In this document: piece after piece, positions 26,182 through 36,102 of the stretch | How the letters are laid out: every line of letters starts with the position of its first letter | Numbering within the stretch: the first letter of the stretch is position 1 | DNA from: Bacillus sp. S3 | GTDB lineage: Bacteria > Bacillota > Bacilli > Bacillales > Cytobacillaceae | Length of the DNA: 64,000 nt | Assembly: GCF_005154805.1 (NCBI RefSeq) | Contig: NZ_CP039727.1 | Location: 3,469,501 to 3,533,500, forward strand | Direction of reading: 5' to 3' | The notes under the pieces: model-generated | The model's database searches: none | What the model was told of the DNA's origin: nothing | What the model saw: only the letters and a program-made list of their open reading frames with translations | Translations under genes and position numbers: made by a program

Positions 26182-27372
26182 CTATTGAATGGTAATAGCT
26201 GCAATAAAGATCGCTTCTGCACTTTTAAGTATCCGGGGAAATTGTGAAAGTGGCAGCGGATTAATCCCTTTGCCCAACTCAAGTGTAAAACCCGGACGCT
26301 TAAATTCTTGAATAAACCAATCCTTAAATCCCGCATGGCTGTTTACATAGCGAATCGCCTGATATCCGCTTTCTCGTTCAAATTCCTTCGCAAGATGCTC
26401 GGATTCCTTAGGTTCAAACCCTTCGTAGCCCCAATAAAATTCTTCTCCTTGGGTATGGAAGGCGAGGACACAATCAAATAGCTGGTCTTCTGCTAATTGA
26501 GCCATAGCAGCTGCCTCAGGCTCAGTTAACGGTGCGTGCCCAGGGAAGTCCCTTGGTGCAGGTGCGTTGACCTTTTTATACTCCTTGCAAATATCCCAAT
26601 TAGCCGGAAATTGATTATTCAAGTCAATTCCATTAATATTCGCCTTCCAATGGATAAAATCATCGCTGTCTTCATTTATATCTATTACAGAATCTCTATA
26701 ATTGGAAGGCGGACCATTTAAAACAAGGTCTACCCCATCAGGATTGACCATCGGAACGATCGATAACTCGACCTCTTTATACAGGTTATTGACTGTAATG
26801 CCTTTCATCAATGTCCCATTTGTTAAAGATAGTAAGTATTGGTTAACCAAGCTCATTAGAACCATCGTTGTTATCCATTCATTTGCATGGAAGGAGGCAT
26901 TCATATGTATTTTTTTAGCCCCCTTTCCAATCCTGATTTCATGAATTGGATGACCAATAACACTCCTGCCAATTGTGTTTACTGCAATAAATGGATAAAC
27001 TCTTTTTAGATTATTAATTATTTTAACCAGTCTTTTATAATCACTCGGAAAGTTAGTCTCTGTAAATGGAGAATTTATTTTTTCAGGCAAAAAAATGGTC
27101 TCACCCACTAATAAATGATCAGCATCCTTAGTTTGATTAAGTAGTAAAAGTGAATCAACCGCTAGATTTTTTTCGTCGGCTATTTTCCAGAAGGTATCCC
27201 CCTCTTTTATTGTATAGGGAACAGAAATATAACCTGGCACTTGAATTTTCTCTCCTGGTCTTAGGTTATCTGGATCTACTTTTGGGTTAGAATCTATAAT
27301 CAAATGAACGGGCACCATGAATAAATTGCCGAAATAGGACAGTGTATCTTCAGAGCGTACAATAATCTCCAT
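26182..27372 (-). CDS. yqgT: Gamma-D-glutamyl-L-diamino acid endopeptidase (LysM + M14 peptidase), YqgT
   Basis: A 396-aa zinc carboxypeptidase of family M14 that cleaves the gamma-D-Glu-meso-DAP bond in peptidoglycan fragments, like B. sphaericus endopeptidase I. Two LysM repeats come first (residues about 1-50 and 51-98: VPYTIKEGDTFWKIADEKNLAVDSLLLLNQ). The peptidase domain has zinc ligands HANEW and the later His in AFHTQGEEFYW, and the catalytic Glu in FTLELGKG. There is no signal peptide, so it probably acts in the cytosol or spore compartment. ATG 27372 is preferred because GGAGGAG lies 6 nt upstream; ATG 27378 would touch it. Confidence 0.9.
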   Translation of the reverse strand: MEIIVRSEDTLSYFGNLFMVPVHLIIDSNPKVDPDNLRPGEKIQVPGYISVPYTIKEGDTFWKIADEKNLAVDSLLLLNQTKDADHLLVGETIFLPEKINSPFTETNFPSDYKRLVKIINNLKRVYPFIAVNTIGRSVIGHPIHEIRIGKGAKKIHMNASFHANEWITTMVLMSLVNQYLLSLTNGTLMKGITVNNLYKEVELSIVPMVNPDGVDLVLNGPPSNYRDSVIDINEDSDDFIHWKANINGIDLNNQFPANWDICKEYKKVNAPAPRDFPGHAPLTEPEAAAMAQLAEDQLFDCVLAFHTQGEEFYWGYEGFEPKESEHLAKEFERESGYQAIRYVNSHAGFKDWFIQEFKRPGFTLELGKGINPLPLSQFPRILKSAEAIFIAAITIQ

Positions 27373-27423
27373 TTCCATCTCCTCCCATCATAAAGAATCA
27401 TATGAGGGATTAAGGAAAAAATG

Positions 27424-27452
27424 ATAAAAACCCGCTTTATGCGGGCTTTTCT
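27424..27452 (-). terminator. Terminator of yqgQ-glcK
   Basis: A4-G-CCCGC / GCGGG-T5 hairpin (27431-27435 with 27441-27445, loop of 5) with a T-run on the minus strand, 12 bp past the glcK stop. Confidence 0.85.
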
Positions 27453-27462
27453 TTAAAAAGGA

Positions 27463-28437
27463 TTATTGATTTAATTTATTTTTAATAAGCCAGGCAGCTC
27501 CTAACACACCCGCATCATTTCCTAAAGTAGCTAATGCTAGTTTTGTGGAATCCCTTACGGCCGAAAAGGTAAATTTTGCGAAATTTTCATTGACGGCTTC
27601 TAATAAAATGGATCCTGCTTTCGAGACACCGCCGCCTAATACGATTTTTTCCGGATTTAATGTATTAGCTATACTCGCTAAAACAAATCCTAAATGGAAG
27701 GATACCTCACCTAATACTTTTTTGGATACTTGATCACCATTTCTGGCGGAATCAAATACATCCTTAGCAGTGATTTTTCCATTCTTCGTAAACAGCTCGC
27801 TCAATTCACCTAATAATTCATTTTTAGTAAGTTCTGCCATTGCTAACCGGACAATTCCCGTTGCTGAAGCAATTGTTTCCAGGCAGCCTGTCCTTCCGCA
27901 ATTACAAGAGGCTCCTCCAAAGGGAATGGCTGTAATATGACCTATTTCGCCTGCTGCACCATTTATCCCTTGAACAATATTTCCATTTGCAATCACGCCG
28001 CCGCCAACACCAGTTCCTAATGTGACACAAACAAGATCCCTGGCACCGTTGCCGGCGCCCTTCCACATCTCGCCTAATGCCGCACAGTTTGCATCATTTT
28101 CAATCACCGCCGGGAGAGAAGTTGCGGCTTCAAGACTGTCTTTAAGCGGATAATTATCCTGCCAGCCTAAATTAACCACATTTAAAATAATTCCAGTTTC
28201 ATAGTCCACCGGTCCAGGGGCACCCATCCCGATTCCTGCCAGCTTGTCATGTGTCTCACCAAGCTCATCAAGTTGTTCCGAGAGTGCCTGAGCAATATTG
28301 ATCGTAATATTTCGGCCATCATTGGAATTATCGGTTGGAATTTCCCATTTATGAACAATTTCTCCATCCATCGTAATAAAAGCTATTTTAGTAGTTGTAC
28401 CGCCAAGATCAACACTGGCTAACCATTGTTCTGCCAC
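27463..28437 (-). CDS. glcK: Glucokinase, ROK family
   Basis: Phosphorylates free glucose to glucose-6-phosphate with ATP. The 324-aa ROK protein shows the phosphate loop DLGGTTTKIAF, the substrate block NDANCAALGEMWKGAG, TLGTGVGGGVI, GEIGHI with the catalytic Asp/Glu region, and the structural zinc motif CNCGRTGCLE. I set the start at GTG 28437 because AGGTG lies 6 nt upstream and the length then matches B. subtilis GlcK; GTG 28446 is possible. It follows yqgQ by 9 bp, the same pair as in B. subtilis. Confidence 0.94.
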   Translation of the reverse strand: MAEQWLASVDLGGTTTKIAFITMDGEIVHKWEIPTDNSNDGRNITINIAQALSEQLDELGETHDKLAGIGMGAPGPVDYETGIILNVVNLGWQDNYPLKDSLEAATSLPAVIENDANCAALGEMWKGAGNGARDLVCVTLGTGVGGGVIANGNIVQGINGAAGEIGHITAIPFGGASCNCGRTGCLETIASATGIVRLAMAELTKNELLGELSELFTKNGKITAKDVFDSARNGDQVSKKVLGEVSFHLGFVLASIANTLNPEKIVLGGGVSKAGSILLEAVNENFAKFTFSAVRDSTKLALATLGNDAGVLGAAWLIKNKLNQ

Positions 28438-28446
28438 GTCACTCAC

Positions 28447-28656
28447 CTATCTCTGTTTACTTTTTTCTTTTTGCATTTGGATTTCATGCCTTAGGATTAA
28501 AAGTGCTGTTTGAAATTCCCTTGTTTCAATCAATTGCGCCTGATAAAGTTCCTTTAATTCTGATTCCATCAGTTCAAGATTGCCGACACGATCACCTACA
28601 TAAATAATCGTTCCAAACTGCTTTAAGAATTGTTGAATCTCATAAATTGTTTTCAT
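28447..28656 (-). CDS. yqgQ: YqgQ family protein (DUF910)
   Basis: A 69-aa helical protein (MKTIYEIQQFLKQFGTIIYVGDRVGNLELMESELKELYQAQLIETREFQTALLILRHE...) of the DUF910/YqgQ family. A small three-helix nucleic-acid-binding-like fold is known for YqgQ; the role is unknown. GGAGGAG lies 10 nt before the ATG. It is co-transcribed with glcK just downstream, a pairing widely kept in Bacilli. Confidence 0.9.
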   Translation of the reverse strand: MKTIYEIQQFLKQFGTIIYVGDRVGNLELMESELKELYQAQLIETREFQTALLILRHEIQMQKEKSKQR

Positions 28657-28725
28657 TTTTCTCTACTCCTCCCCCCTAATTTTAATGGAGAGTTTGATTT
28701 CATTCACATCACAAGAAAAAGGATA

Positions 28726-28752
28726 ACGCATGCATCATTTTACCGCATGCTA
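28726..28752 (-). terminator. Weak terminator after gluP
   Basis: GCATGC repeated as an inverted pair (28728-28733 with 28745-28750) followed on the minus strand by TCCTTTTTCTT. The stem is only 6 bp. Confidence 0.45.
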
Positions 28753-28762
28753 CCCGAAAAAT

Positions 28763-30325
28763 CTATCCTCCTCCGCCAGTGGATTGAATATGTTGATTAA
28801 TTTCACGGACTAATTCGGAGTATTGCTTTTGATTTGGTTCTAATTTTGCCGCCTTTTCGGCATTTACCTTCGCCTCTTCAACGTCATTTTGCTCCAGGTT
28901 AATGAGTGCCAGATTAAAATAGGCTTCATGAAATGCAGGGTCAAGTTCAATAGCTTTTTGTAAATGTTCCTTTGCCTCAATAAGCATACCCTTCTTTATT
29001 TCTACAAATGATAAAAGAAAATATGTTTTTTCGGTCAGGTTGCCTGCTTCCTCTTCGGATTTCTTTAAAACACTGTAAGCCTGATCATAATTATCCTGTT
29101 TTATATATTCTTGCGCCATTAGCAGGTTGGCATTTTCATCAACCGATTGAGCGGATGTGTTAAATCCGTAGGTTAATGCCCCCCATACAATCGCTCCCGA
29201 GGCAATCAGAAACAACAATTGCCCTAAAAACCTTTTCTTCTTCGGAAAGTGGACAACGCCGGCTGCTAGGAATCCCCCTGCCAGACCCCCTAAGTGGCCA
29301 GCATTATCAATTCCTGATGCCGTAAACCCAAACACAAGGTTTATGCCTAGGACAATAATCAAATTCATTCCCATGGTCCGGAAAAATAATTTTGGATAGA
29401 TGGCCCCGAAATACAATAACGCACCAAAACAGCCGAATATAGCACCGCTTGCCCCTGCCGATAAGGTGGAATTAAAAATAAAACTAGCAATAAAACCTGT
29501 GATACCCGAAAACAAATAAATAATTAGGAAACGAACATTACCAAACATTTTTTCGACTGTCGTTCCTAGAAAATACAATGCCATTGTATTCATCACCAAA
29601 TGCAAAAAGCCAATGTGCAAAAAAACAGGTGTAATAAATCTCCACCATTCTCCCTCTTCAATCAATTGGTTTACCTTTGCCCCATATTTAATCAGAGTGG
29701 ATGTATTTGTACTCCCGCCATGCAGTTCAAGCCAGAAAAAGACAGCTAACTGTATGGCTATAAATACGTAAGTAAAGAAGGGTTTTCCATTAGAAAGAAG
29801 GGACTTTTCCGTTTTCACCATTTTCATTGCATATTCCAATGCTGCTTTCTTGATGGTCTCGACATCTTCTTCGGAATAATTTTCATGAAAGGTTAGGGTA
29901 CTCTCCGCCTCAAGCCTTTCTGAAATCCGCTCAAATCCAGTATCATATTCACCTTTTGTTAACAGGATTGTGCTTACAGACGTTTTATTACCTTCCGGAT
30001 AAACAAATGGTTTTGATATCCGATATTCATATTCATCAACAGGCGGGAATTGGCTGACGTAAATATTCATTACATTTAACTCAGACCGGCCAATTTGCTT
30101 GCGGATTCTTTCCCCATTGGAAGCAGTATATTCAATGTCTCTCTGCATCGCATTACTCCAGTCTAAATCATGGAGCAGCATGCGAATAATAGGAGCCTGC
30201 TTGTTTTCTAACTTTTCAAGCCATAGTTCTTTTTGATTTTCAAATAATTGAATGATTCGATACCCATGATCAGAGATGAAAGAATAGGCCAGCCTCCAAA
30301 AGATGTAACTTTCTTTATTATTCAT
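28763..30325 (-). CDS. gluP: Rhomboid-family intramembrane serine protease GluP (YqgP) with TPR tail
   Basis: A 520-aa membrane protease. The N-terminal ~175 residues are cytosolic. The rhomboid core has about seven transmembrane helices: the conserved WRFITPVFLHIGFLHLVMNTMAL, the nucleophile Ser in SAGASGAIFGCFGAL, and the catalytic His in DNAGHLGGLAGGFL. A C-terminal tail carries two TPR units (AKEHLQKAIELDPAFHEAYFNLALINLEQNDVEEAKVNAEKAAKLEPN). In B. subtilis it cleaves the magnesium transporter MgtE with FtsH and is needed for normal division. ATG 30325 has AGGAGAG upstream. Confidence 0.94.
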   Translation of the reverse strand: MNNKESYIFWRLAYSFISDHGYRIIQLFENQKELWLEKLENKQAPIIRMLLHDLDWSNAMQRDIEYTASNGERIRKQIGRSELNVMNIYVSQFPPVDEYEYRISKPFVYPEGNKTSVSTILLTKGEYDTGFERISERLEAESTLTFHENYSEEDVETIKKAALEYAMKMVKTEKSLLSNGKPFFTYVFIAIQLAVFFWLELHGGSTNTSTLIKYGAKVNQLIEEGEWWRFITPVFLHIGFLHLVMNTMALYFLGTTVEKMFGNVRFLIIYLFSGITGFIASFIFNSTLSAGASGAIFGCFGALLYFGAIYPKLFFRTMGMNLIIVLGINLVFGFTASGIDNAGHLGGLAGGFLAAGVVHFPKKKRFLGQLLFLIASGAIVWGALTYGFNTSAQSVDENANLLMAQEYIKQDNYDQAYSVLKKSEEEAGNLTEKTYFLLSFVEIKKGMLIEAKEHLQKAIELDPAFHEAYFNLALINLEQNDVEEAKVNAEKAAKLEPNQKQYSELVREINQHIQSTGGGG

Positions 30326-30495
30326 TTCTCTCCTACTTTCTTTACAAAATGCCACTCCAAAGTTATCCATCATGACAATCAGCTTAATAATATGTAGTTT
30401 ATTTTTGCCGCTATGCTTTTATTATAAACGATGGAAGCCCTTTTACATTACTGAAACCACTTGAATTGTGGATATTTCATAAACTCTGTAAAATG

Positions 30496-30531
30496 TAAAA
30501 AACCATCTGTGGTTTTCACCATTCAGATGGT
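30496..30531 (-). terminator. Terminator overlapping the yqgO stop codon
   Basis: ACCATCTG/CAGATGGT stem (30524-30531 with 30502-30509) followed by six Ts on the minus strand. Its first arm lies inside the last yqgO codons; the stop codon is in the loop. Confidence 0.8.
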
Positions 30532-30710
30532 CTTCCAAATACCGATTGCATCATTTTATTTTTCACACCGGGAAAGCTCATAATCGAGCCTACAGTAAGC
30601 CGGCGCATCCAGCTTGAGCCTAGCAACAGATTTATTAGTCGGTAGCGGTAACGGAAAACAAAATAACCAATCGATCCAATCATAAAAATAGATGTTAACA
30701 TTCGAGACAT
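30516..30710 (-). CDS. yqgO: Small membrane protein YqgO
   Basis: A 64-aa protein with an N-terminal transmembrane helix (MLTSIFMIGSIGYFVFRYRYRLINLLLG) and a basic, probably amphipathic C-terminal half (WMRRLTVGSIMSFPGVKNKMMQSVFGRPSEW). AGGAGGG precedes the ATG. Position between ldh/yqgN and gluP fits B. subtilis YqgO, a small protein of unknown role, but I assign the name mostly from synteny. The terminator arm is built into its last codons. Confidence 0.75.
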   Translation of the reverse strand: MSRMLTSIFMIGSIGYFVFRYRYRLINLLLGSSWMRRLTVGSIMSFPGVKNKMMQSVFGRPSEW

Positions 30711-30797
30711 CTTAAATCCCTCCTGCTATTATTCTGTGATAGATCAAGTTATTTTATCCATAAAAAGCGCGGATTCCAAGAATCATGCCTCTTCCAT

Positions 30798-31754
<957 letters not shown>

Positions 31755-31779
31755 TCATCCTCCAGTAGAAATATTTTTA

Positions 31780-32511
31780 TTATGAAACAATCGTTAGCAA
31801 AATCGCTAACATAGCTGCAAGGAATCCTGAAAGAAAATTCACCATATCATTATCCACTAATGTAAATCCTTTTATTCTAGTTGTTGGCAGCAGACAATGC
31901 TTCTTTTTTTCCGTCTCCATTCTGCAACGCTGACAAACATATACCTGTTGGTAAAAGGCACCTATGAGAGTATCAATGACATTACCAATAAAACCAAAGA
32001 GAAAAACTAGGAAAGTTAAAATAATGTTTAAATCAAATAGCAAAAAACTTATCACCGAAATAAGTAATGACCCTGAAAGTGCAGCAGCACTCCCTAATAA
32101 GCTGATGGCTCCTGATGTTCCCTTATCAACACGCTTCATTGTTCGTATGTAAATCGGCTTTTTTCTACTTAAACTGCCGATTTCTGATGCCCAAGTATCC
32201 GAATTCGCACTCGCAAGACAAACAATAAATCCAATAAGCCAAATTTGATCAGGCTGTAAAAAATACATTATACTAAAAAATCCGGCTCCTCCGCCGTTGG
32301 CCATCACTTGACGCCAATTTCTTGCTGATCCGTTTGCCAGCTTTTCTTCCATAGGTTTTTTTACTGAACTTTTATATTTTGACCAAAAGCTTGATGTTAC
32401 AAAGAAAGTACAAATTACTACGATTCCATTAATACCAAAACCTATATAGACAGCCAGCCCTACTAATATCGCAGTAAAAGCCCCGGAAGCAGTCAGTAAA
32501 CCAGTCATCAT
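31780..32511 (-). CDS. DUF92 membrane protein (phytyl-phosphate/CTP kinase-like family)
   Basis: A 243-aa polytopic membrane protein of the DUF92/TIGR00297 family: GSARNWRQVMANGGGAGFFSIMYFL, CLASANSDTWASEIGSLSRKKP, RVDKGTSGAISLLGSAAALSGSLL, FGFIGNVIDTLIGAFYQ. Plant VTE6 of this family is a CTP-dependent phytyl-phosphate kinase; activity in Bacilli is not known. It also has a CQRC pair and a basic loop (METEKKKHC). It overlaps yqgN by 4 bp (ATGA) and leads into ldh. Confidence 0.82.
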   Translation of the reverse strand: MMTGLLTASGAFTAILVGLAVYIGFGINGIVVICTFFVTSSFWSKYKSSVKKPMEEKLANGSARNWRQVMANGGGAGFFSIMYFLQPDQIWLIGFIVCLASANSDTWASEIGSLSRKKPIYIRTMKRVDKGTSGAISLLGSAAALSGSLLISVISFLLFDLNIILTFLVFLFGFIGNVIDTLIGAFYQQVYVCQRCRMETEKKKHCLLPTTRIKGFTLVDNDMVNFLSGFLAAMLAILLTIVS

Positions 32512-33074
32512 ACAATTTTGATTGTCTCATTGGCAGTGATTATTTTCGAGACGGGAATATCATGTGTTGCTACCGGGAAGTATGGGATCATTTGTTCACG
32601 AAAAGCAAGTGATAGGGTTTTACCGGAGTAATTTGTTAAATAGCGATCATAATAACCGCCTCCGAAACCTAGTCGATACCCTTCCACTGTATATGCCAAG
32701 CCAGGAACAATTAATAATTCAATCTGTTCAGAGGTTACTTCTGTCGTCAACGCCTCAATCGGCTCAAGTAATCCATAATAAACAGATTCAAGCTGTGAAA
32801 ACTCAGAAAATATTCTAAAAGACAATCTTTTTTCTTTCGGATGACATTTCGGCACTGCCACTTGTTTTCCCAGTTCCCAAGATTTACGGATAATTTGATA
32901 TGTATCTACTTCAGGCCGTTTCGAAACAGTAATCCCGATTACCTTTGCTTTTTGAAAGTCTTCATCTTCAAAAAGCCTGCCTGCAATTTTATTGGAATAA
33001 TCTTCATAGAGGGGGTTGGATAGCTGTGCGAGGGATTCCTTTACCTGATTACGGACAGAATGTTTATCATTCAT
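32508..33074 (-). CDS. yqgN: 5-formyltetrahydrofolate cyclo-ligase
   Basis: Converts 5-formyl-THF to 5,10-methenyl-THF using ATP, rescuing this storage/inhibitory folate. The 188-aa protein shows VPKCHPKEKRLSFRI, the family signature LIVPGLAYTVEGYRLGFGGGYYDRYL and SLAFREQMIPYFPVATHDIPVSKIIT. ATG 33074 follows AGGAGG by 7 nt; an in-frame codon 18 nt earlier lies before it. It starts the yqgN-DUF92-ldh unit. Folate links it loosely to gcvT. Confidence 0.95.
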   Translation of the reverse strand: MNDKHSVRNQVKESLAQLSNPLYEDYSNKIAGRLFEDEDFQKAKVIGITVSKRPEVDTYQIIRKSWELGKQVAVPKCHPKEKRLSFRIFSEFSQLESVYYGLLEPIEALTTEVTSEQIELLIVPGLAYTVEGYRLGFGGGYYDRYLTNYSGKTLSLAFREQMIPYFPVATHDIPVSKIITANETIKIV

Positions 33075-33100
33075 TTGTATTCCTCCTATCAATAAACAAC

Positions 33101-33127
33101 AAAAAAAGCAGCAGGAAGCCCTACTGC
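33101..33127 (-). terminator. Terminator of rpmG
   Basis: GCAGtAGG/CCTGCTGC-type hairpin (33108-33115 with 33120-33127, one mismatch) followed by a seven-T run on the minus strand, immediately after the rpmG stop. Confidence 0.8.
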
Positions 33128-33277
33128 TTATTTTGTTTCACGGTGTGCTGTTGATTTTTTGTCTCTTGGGCAATATTTCTTAAGCTCAAGACGGTCTGGG
33201 TTGTTACGTTTATTTTTTGTTGAAATATAGTTACGATCTCCACACTCAGTGCAAGCTAACGTAATATTTACACGCAT
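33128..33277 (-). CDS. rpmG: 50S ribosomal protein L33
   Basis: A 49-aa ribosomal protein, [20 protein letters not shown]...[20 protein letters not shown]. It has the first CxxC pair; the second pair reads CPRD, so the fourth ligand Cys is replaced by Asp. This is the partly zinc-competent RpmGA type. GGAGGG lies 8 nt before the ATG at 33277; a longer reading frame to 33343 is not supported. It is the conserved neighbour of yqgN. Confidence 0.95.
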   Translation of the reverse strand: MRVNITLACTECGDRNYISTKNKRNNPDRLELKKYCPRDKKSTAHRETK

Positions 33278-33339
33278 GTCAATTTCCCTCCAAACGAATA
33301 AGCTAGTTCGTGCATACGACTTTTCTATAATATCACTTT

Positions 33340-33966
33340 TCAAAGGGAAATGCTAGTGTTTTTCTTAAGAGCTTTTTCCATTAATATTAATTCACTTTTG
33401 CTTGAACCAGTTATCGTCCAAGTGGTCATTTTACTGGTTTCGTGTGGTGCAACGGACATCTTCATGGCAAAGATACTGGCCGCAGGTCCTTTGGCCATTG
33501 GCTGATATTTTAAGATCCCCTTTTGAATCGAACCCCAGATTTGATCGGTATAAGCGGTCCACAGCGGCATGGATGTGTATTCTTTCATGCCTGATTGATT
33601 GTAATGTGCGTTAATTAGAAAAGCCTTTTTATTTGCATGATGAAAGATGTGATTATCTGCTGGCGAAACAAATGTTAAATGGTCTTGTCCAACATTTAGA
33701 AAATGGTGCATCGCTAAAATTTTTATCTCTTTCATCTGATCGCTGTGATTACTGACATATACACTTGAAAAACGAATTTTGGAGTGGATTTGTTCCTGCT
33801 TTACTTTCATAATTAATTCTTCATCGTAAATGACCTTTTCCGTGGTATTTTGCAGCCAATGGCAGTTGCCATTTACCCATATACCGGGAACAAATTGGAG
33901 TATATCAATCGGCGATTGGTTATTAGTAGACGGTTGGTTTTTTTGTCGTTCCGTTAGATTCATCAT
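33340..33966 (-). CDS. Unknown protein, third gene of the DUF4912-GT4 unit
   Basis: A 208-aa soluble protein I do not recognise. There is no signal peptide or transmembrane helix. It begins with a polar linker, then [62 protein letters not shown], a beta-rich pattern that recalls an immunoglobulin/carbohydrate-binding sandwich. Six or more His and several Trp are present. It starts 3 bp after the glycosyltransferase stop, with AAAGGTG inside that gene's end, so it is translationally coupled to it. A role in the same glycan pathway is inferred. Confidence 0.75.
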   Translation of the reverse strand: MMNLTERQKNQPSTNNQSPIDILQFVPGIWVNGNCHWLQNTTEKVIYDEELIMKVKQEQIHSKIRFSSVYVSNHSDQMKEIKILAMHHFLNVGQDHLTFVSPADNHIFHHANKKAFLINAHYNQSGMKEYTSMPLWTAYTDQIWGSIQKGILKYQPMAKGPAASIFAMKMSVAPHETSKMTTWTITGSSKSELILMEKALKKNTSISL

Positions 33967-33969
33967 CCA

Positions 33970-35253
33970 TTACACCTTTTTTACATATGATTTATTAGTT
34001 GGTGTTACATTTTGTACATTTTCATTTTCATTCACGCGTGTGTTTAATAGAGTATCTTCCATCACTCTGATGGTTTCAAATGCGATTCGTTTCCAGCTGT
34101 ACATGCTTTTAACAATTTGTCTTCCCTTTTCACCGATTTCTTCCGCTTTTTCAGGATTATTCATGAGGAAATGGACTTGTTCCAGCAAGCTTTTGGCATC
34201 CCCTGGAACCATCAGCATCCCTGTTTGTAAATGCTTCACAATCCCCTTCATACCGCCTGTATTGGAAACAATTGTTGGTTTCCCAAGCATCATTGTTTCC
34301 AGTGCGACAATGCCAAATGGTTCATATAAACTTGGAATGACCGTTATTTCACTGCCATTAATGAGAGCATTTCTTTGTTCGTCAGTAATATATCCAATAA
34401 AAGCTACATATTTGTCTAATTTTTTCTCCCTAATTTGCTGTTGATAGGTTTCAAGCATGGGTCCCTTACCCGCAACAACGAAAAAACAGTTCATTTCCAT
34501 CTCTTTGGCTAATGCTGCCGCCTCAAGAATTGTTTCAAAGCCTTTTTCCCTAACAATTCTTCCAATCGAAAAAATATATTTTTTCTGCGTTATTTCAGGA
34601 AAGCACGGCTTGAAATTTTGTTCCACATTCAAATTATCAATCCCATTTGCAATGATGGCAATCTCATCATCTTTAACATGAAAAATGGACATAAGCTCAT
34701 TTTTCATATAATCACTGCAAACAATAATTTGATCAGAGTCAGATATTAATTGTTGTTCTTTATCATGAATAAACTGCTGTATTTCGGTATGGATACCATT
34801 ATTCCTTCCATGCTCGGTGGCATGAATAGTCGTTAATAACGGGACTCTCAGTGACTCTTTTAGTGCAATAGATGCTGCACCAACTAGCCAGTCGTGTGCA
34901 TGCACCAGATTAAATTGGATCTCTTCTGACAGCTGTTCAGCCTTCATTGCCATTGCTAAATTCAGACCGGCAATCCAGGAAAGGAACTGATCATCCTGTT
35001 CATTTATTGGGCGCACTCGATAGACATTTACACCACTCATTCTCTCAAAAGATGGGAGCTTACTATTTCCTGCAGTTAAACAATAGACATTGTGCCCCTG
35101 TTCAGCCAAATGAGTGGATAATCCGAATACGTGTCTAGAGAGACCGCCGACGATATTAGGAGGAAATTCCCAGCAAAGCATCAATATATTTAATGGTCGC
35201 TTTTGTTGTGATTTACATTCTAAATCTTTTTGCTCAAAAGTTTTGTTAGTCAT
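33970..35253 (-). CDS. yqgM: GT4-family glycosyltransferase (YqgM-like)
   Basis: A 427-aa cytosolic GT-B glycosyltransferase. N-domain: NILMLCWEFPPNIVGGLSRHVFGLSTHLAEQGHNVYCLTA and HAHDWLVGAASIAL, close to the starch/glycogen synthase-like branch of GT4. C-domain: SIGRIVREKGFETILEAA, VAGKGP, and the donor-binding motif PSLYEPFGIVALETMMLGKPTIVSNTGGMKGIV (E-x7-E). The last ~25 residues are a polar tail. GGAGGAG precedes the ATG; it overlaps the DUF4912 gene by 8 bp. The symbol is given from synteny with B. subtilis yqgM and is tentative. Sugar donor and acceptor are unknown. Confidence 0.85.
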   Translation of the reverse strand: MTNKTFEQKDLECKSQQKRPLNILMLCWEFPPNIVGGLSRHVFGLSTHLAEQGHNVYCLTAGNSKLPSFERMSGVNVYRVRPINEQDDQFLSWIAGLNLAMAMKAEQLSEEIQFNLVHAHDWLVGAASIALKESLRVPLLTTIHATEHGRNNGIHTEIQQFIHDKEQQLISDSDQIIVCSDYMKNELMSIFHVKDDEIAIIANGIDNLNVEQNFKPCFPEITQKKYIFSIGRIVREKGFETILEAAALAKEMEMNCFFVVAGKGPMLETYQQQIREKKLDKYVAFIGYITDEQRNALINGSEITVIPSLYEPFGIVALETMMLGKPTIVSNTGGMKGIVKHLQTGMLMVPGDAKSLLEQVHFLMNNPEKAEEIGEKGRQIVKSMYSWKRIAFETIRVMEDTLLNTRVNENENVQNVTPTNKSYVKKV

Positions 35254-35800
35254 TATTCTCCTCCAATTTGTTTGATTCCAGGTAATAGCTGTATGTACTT
35301 ACCTGTTCCATCCATTTTGGAGTCTCTTCTTCTTCATACTTCTTAAAATGCAGAAAATCCTGCTGCGGTACATTTCCGTTTGGCAGTTCAGGTGTCGGAG
35401 TATGAATACAACCAGAGCGGTAAAGCGGAAAATAATCCTTCCCGGATATATATATCCCAATTTCAGCAATATAGCTGCGATTTTCCACCAATCCTTTTAT
35501 AAACCAATGTCCGCTATTATAGGAGACGGGTAACTCGTGGTAATAATGCGCATTCTTTCCATTGAAGAGGATCTTTGTTACATCATAAATCCTAGCAACC
35601 TGGACAAGACTCTCGAACTTTTGATCAAAAAATAAATTTATAATCCTTTTCGGTAATTCAGAAACATCCCAAAAAAGAATTATTTTCCGTGGAGTAACAA
35701 GCTTTGCTTGTAGTTCTCCCTTTAGTGGCAAAAATTTTGCTGAGGCGTTTGTTTGATGCAACAATCCATCCCCTCTAAGTTTGATCATTTCCTCAATCAT
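35246..35800 (-). CDS. DUF4912 domain protein
   Basis: A 184-aa protein with the DUF4912 pattern: KLVTPRKIILFWDVSELPKRIINLFF, LVQVARIYDVTKILFNGKNAHYYHELPVSYNSGHWFIKGLVENRSYIAEIGIYISGKDYFPLYRSGCIHTPTPEL. The fold is expected to be an immunoglobulin-like sandwich; in other bacteria DUF4912 genes sit beside GT4 glycosyltransferases and glycogen-type enzymes. ATG 35800 follows GGAGG by 6 nt, so the frame's 24 nt upstream are not used. It is the first gene of a three-gene operon. Function unknown. Confidence 0.82.
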   Translation of the reverse strand: MIEEMIKLRGDGLLHQTNASAKFLPLKGELQAKLVTPRKIILFWDVSELPKRIINLFFDQKFESLVQVARIYDVTKILFNGKNAHYYHELPVSYNSGHWFIKGLVENRSYIAEIGIYISGKDYFPLYRSGCIHTPTPELPNGNVPQQDFLHFKKYEEEETPKWMEQVSTYSYYLESNKLEENND

Positions 35801-36052
35801 GTCTTTCCTCCATTCTGCAAACACTCAATATATGCACGAAGAATCCAAATTATTCATAATTATTGATAATTTAATCGTATCATTAGAGAGGGAAGCAGAC
35901 AATAAACACAATTTGTCGTTTTCTGCCAGTCCATACAAGAAGCGAGATGGAGAGTGGGAAATTTTTAATATTTTAAAGTTAAATGCGTCTTTCTACACGA
36001 ATCAACATCAATCAATTGTGATCACATCCTGTTTTTCGACACTATTTATAAT

Positions 36053-36088
36053 AAAAAAAAAGATGAAACTAATGATGTTAGCTTCATC
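36053..36088 (-). terminator. Terminator of the pst-phoU operon
   Basis: 11-bp stem (36062-36072 region with 36078-36088, one G-U pair) followed by nine Ts on the minus strand, 15 bp after the phoU stop. Confidence 0.85.
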
Positions 36089-36102
36089 TTTTTACAAACT
36101 AT

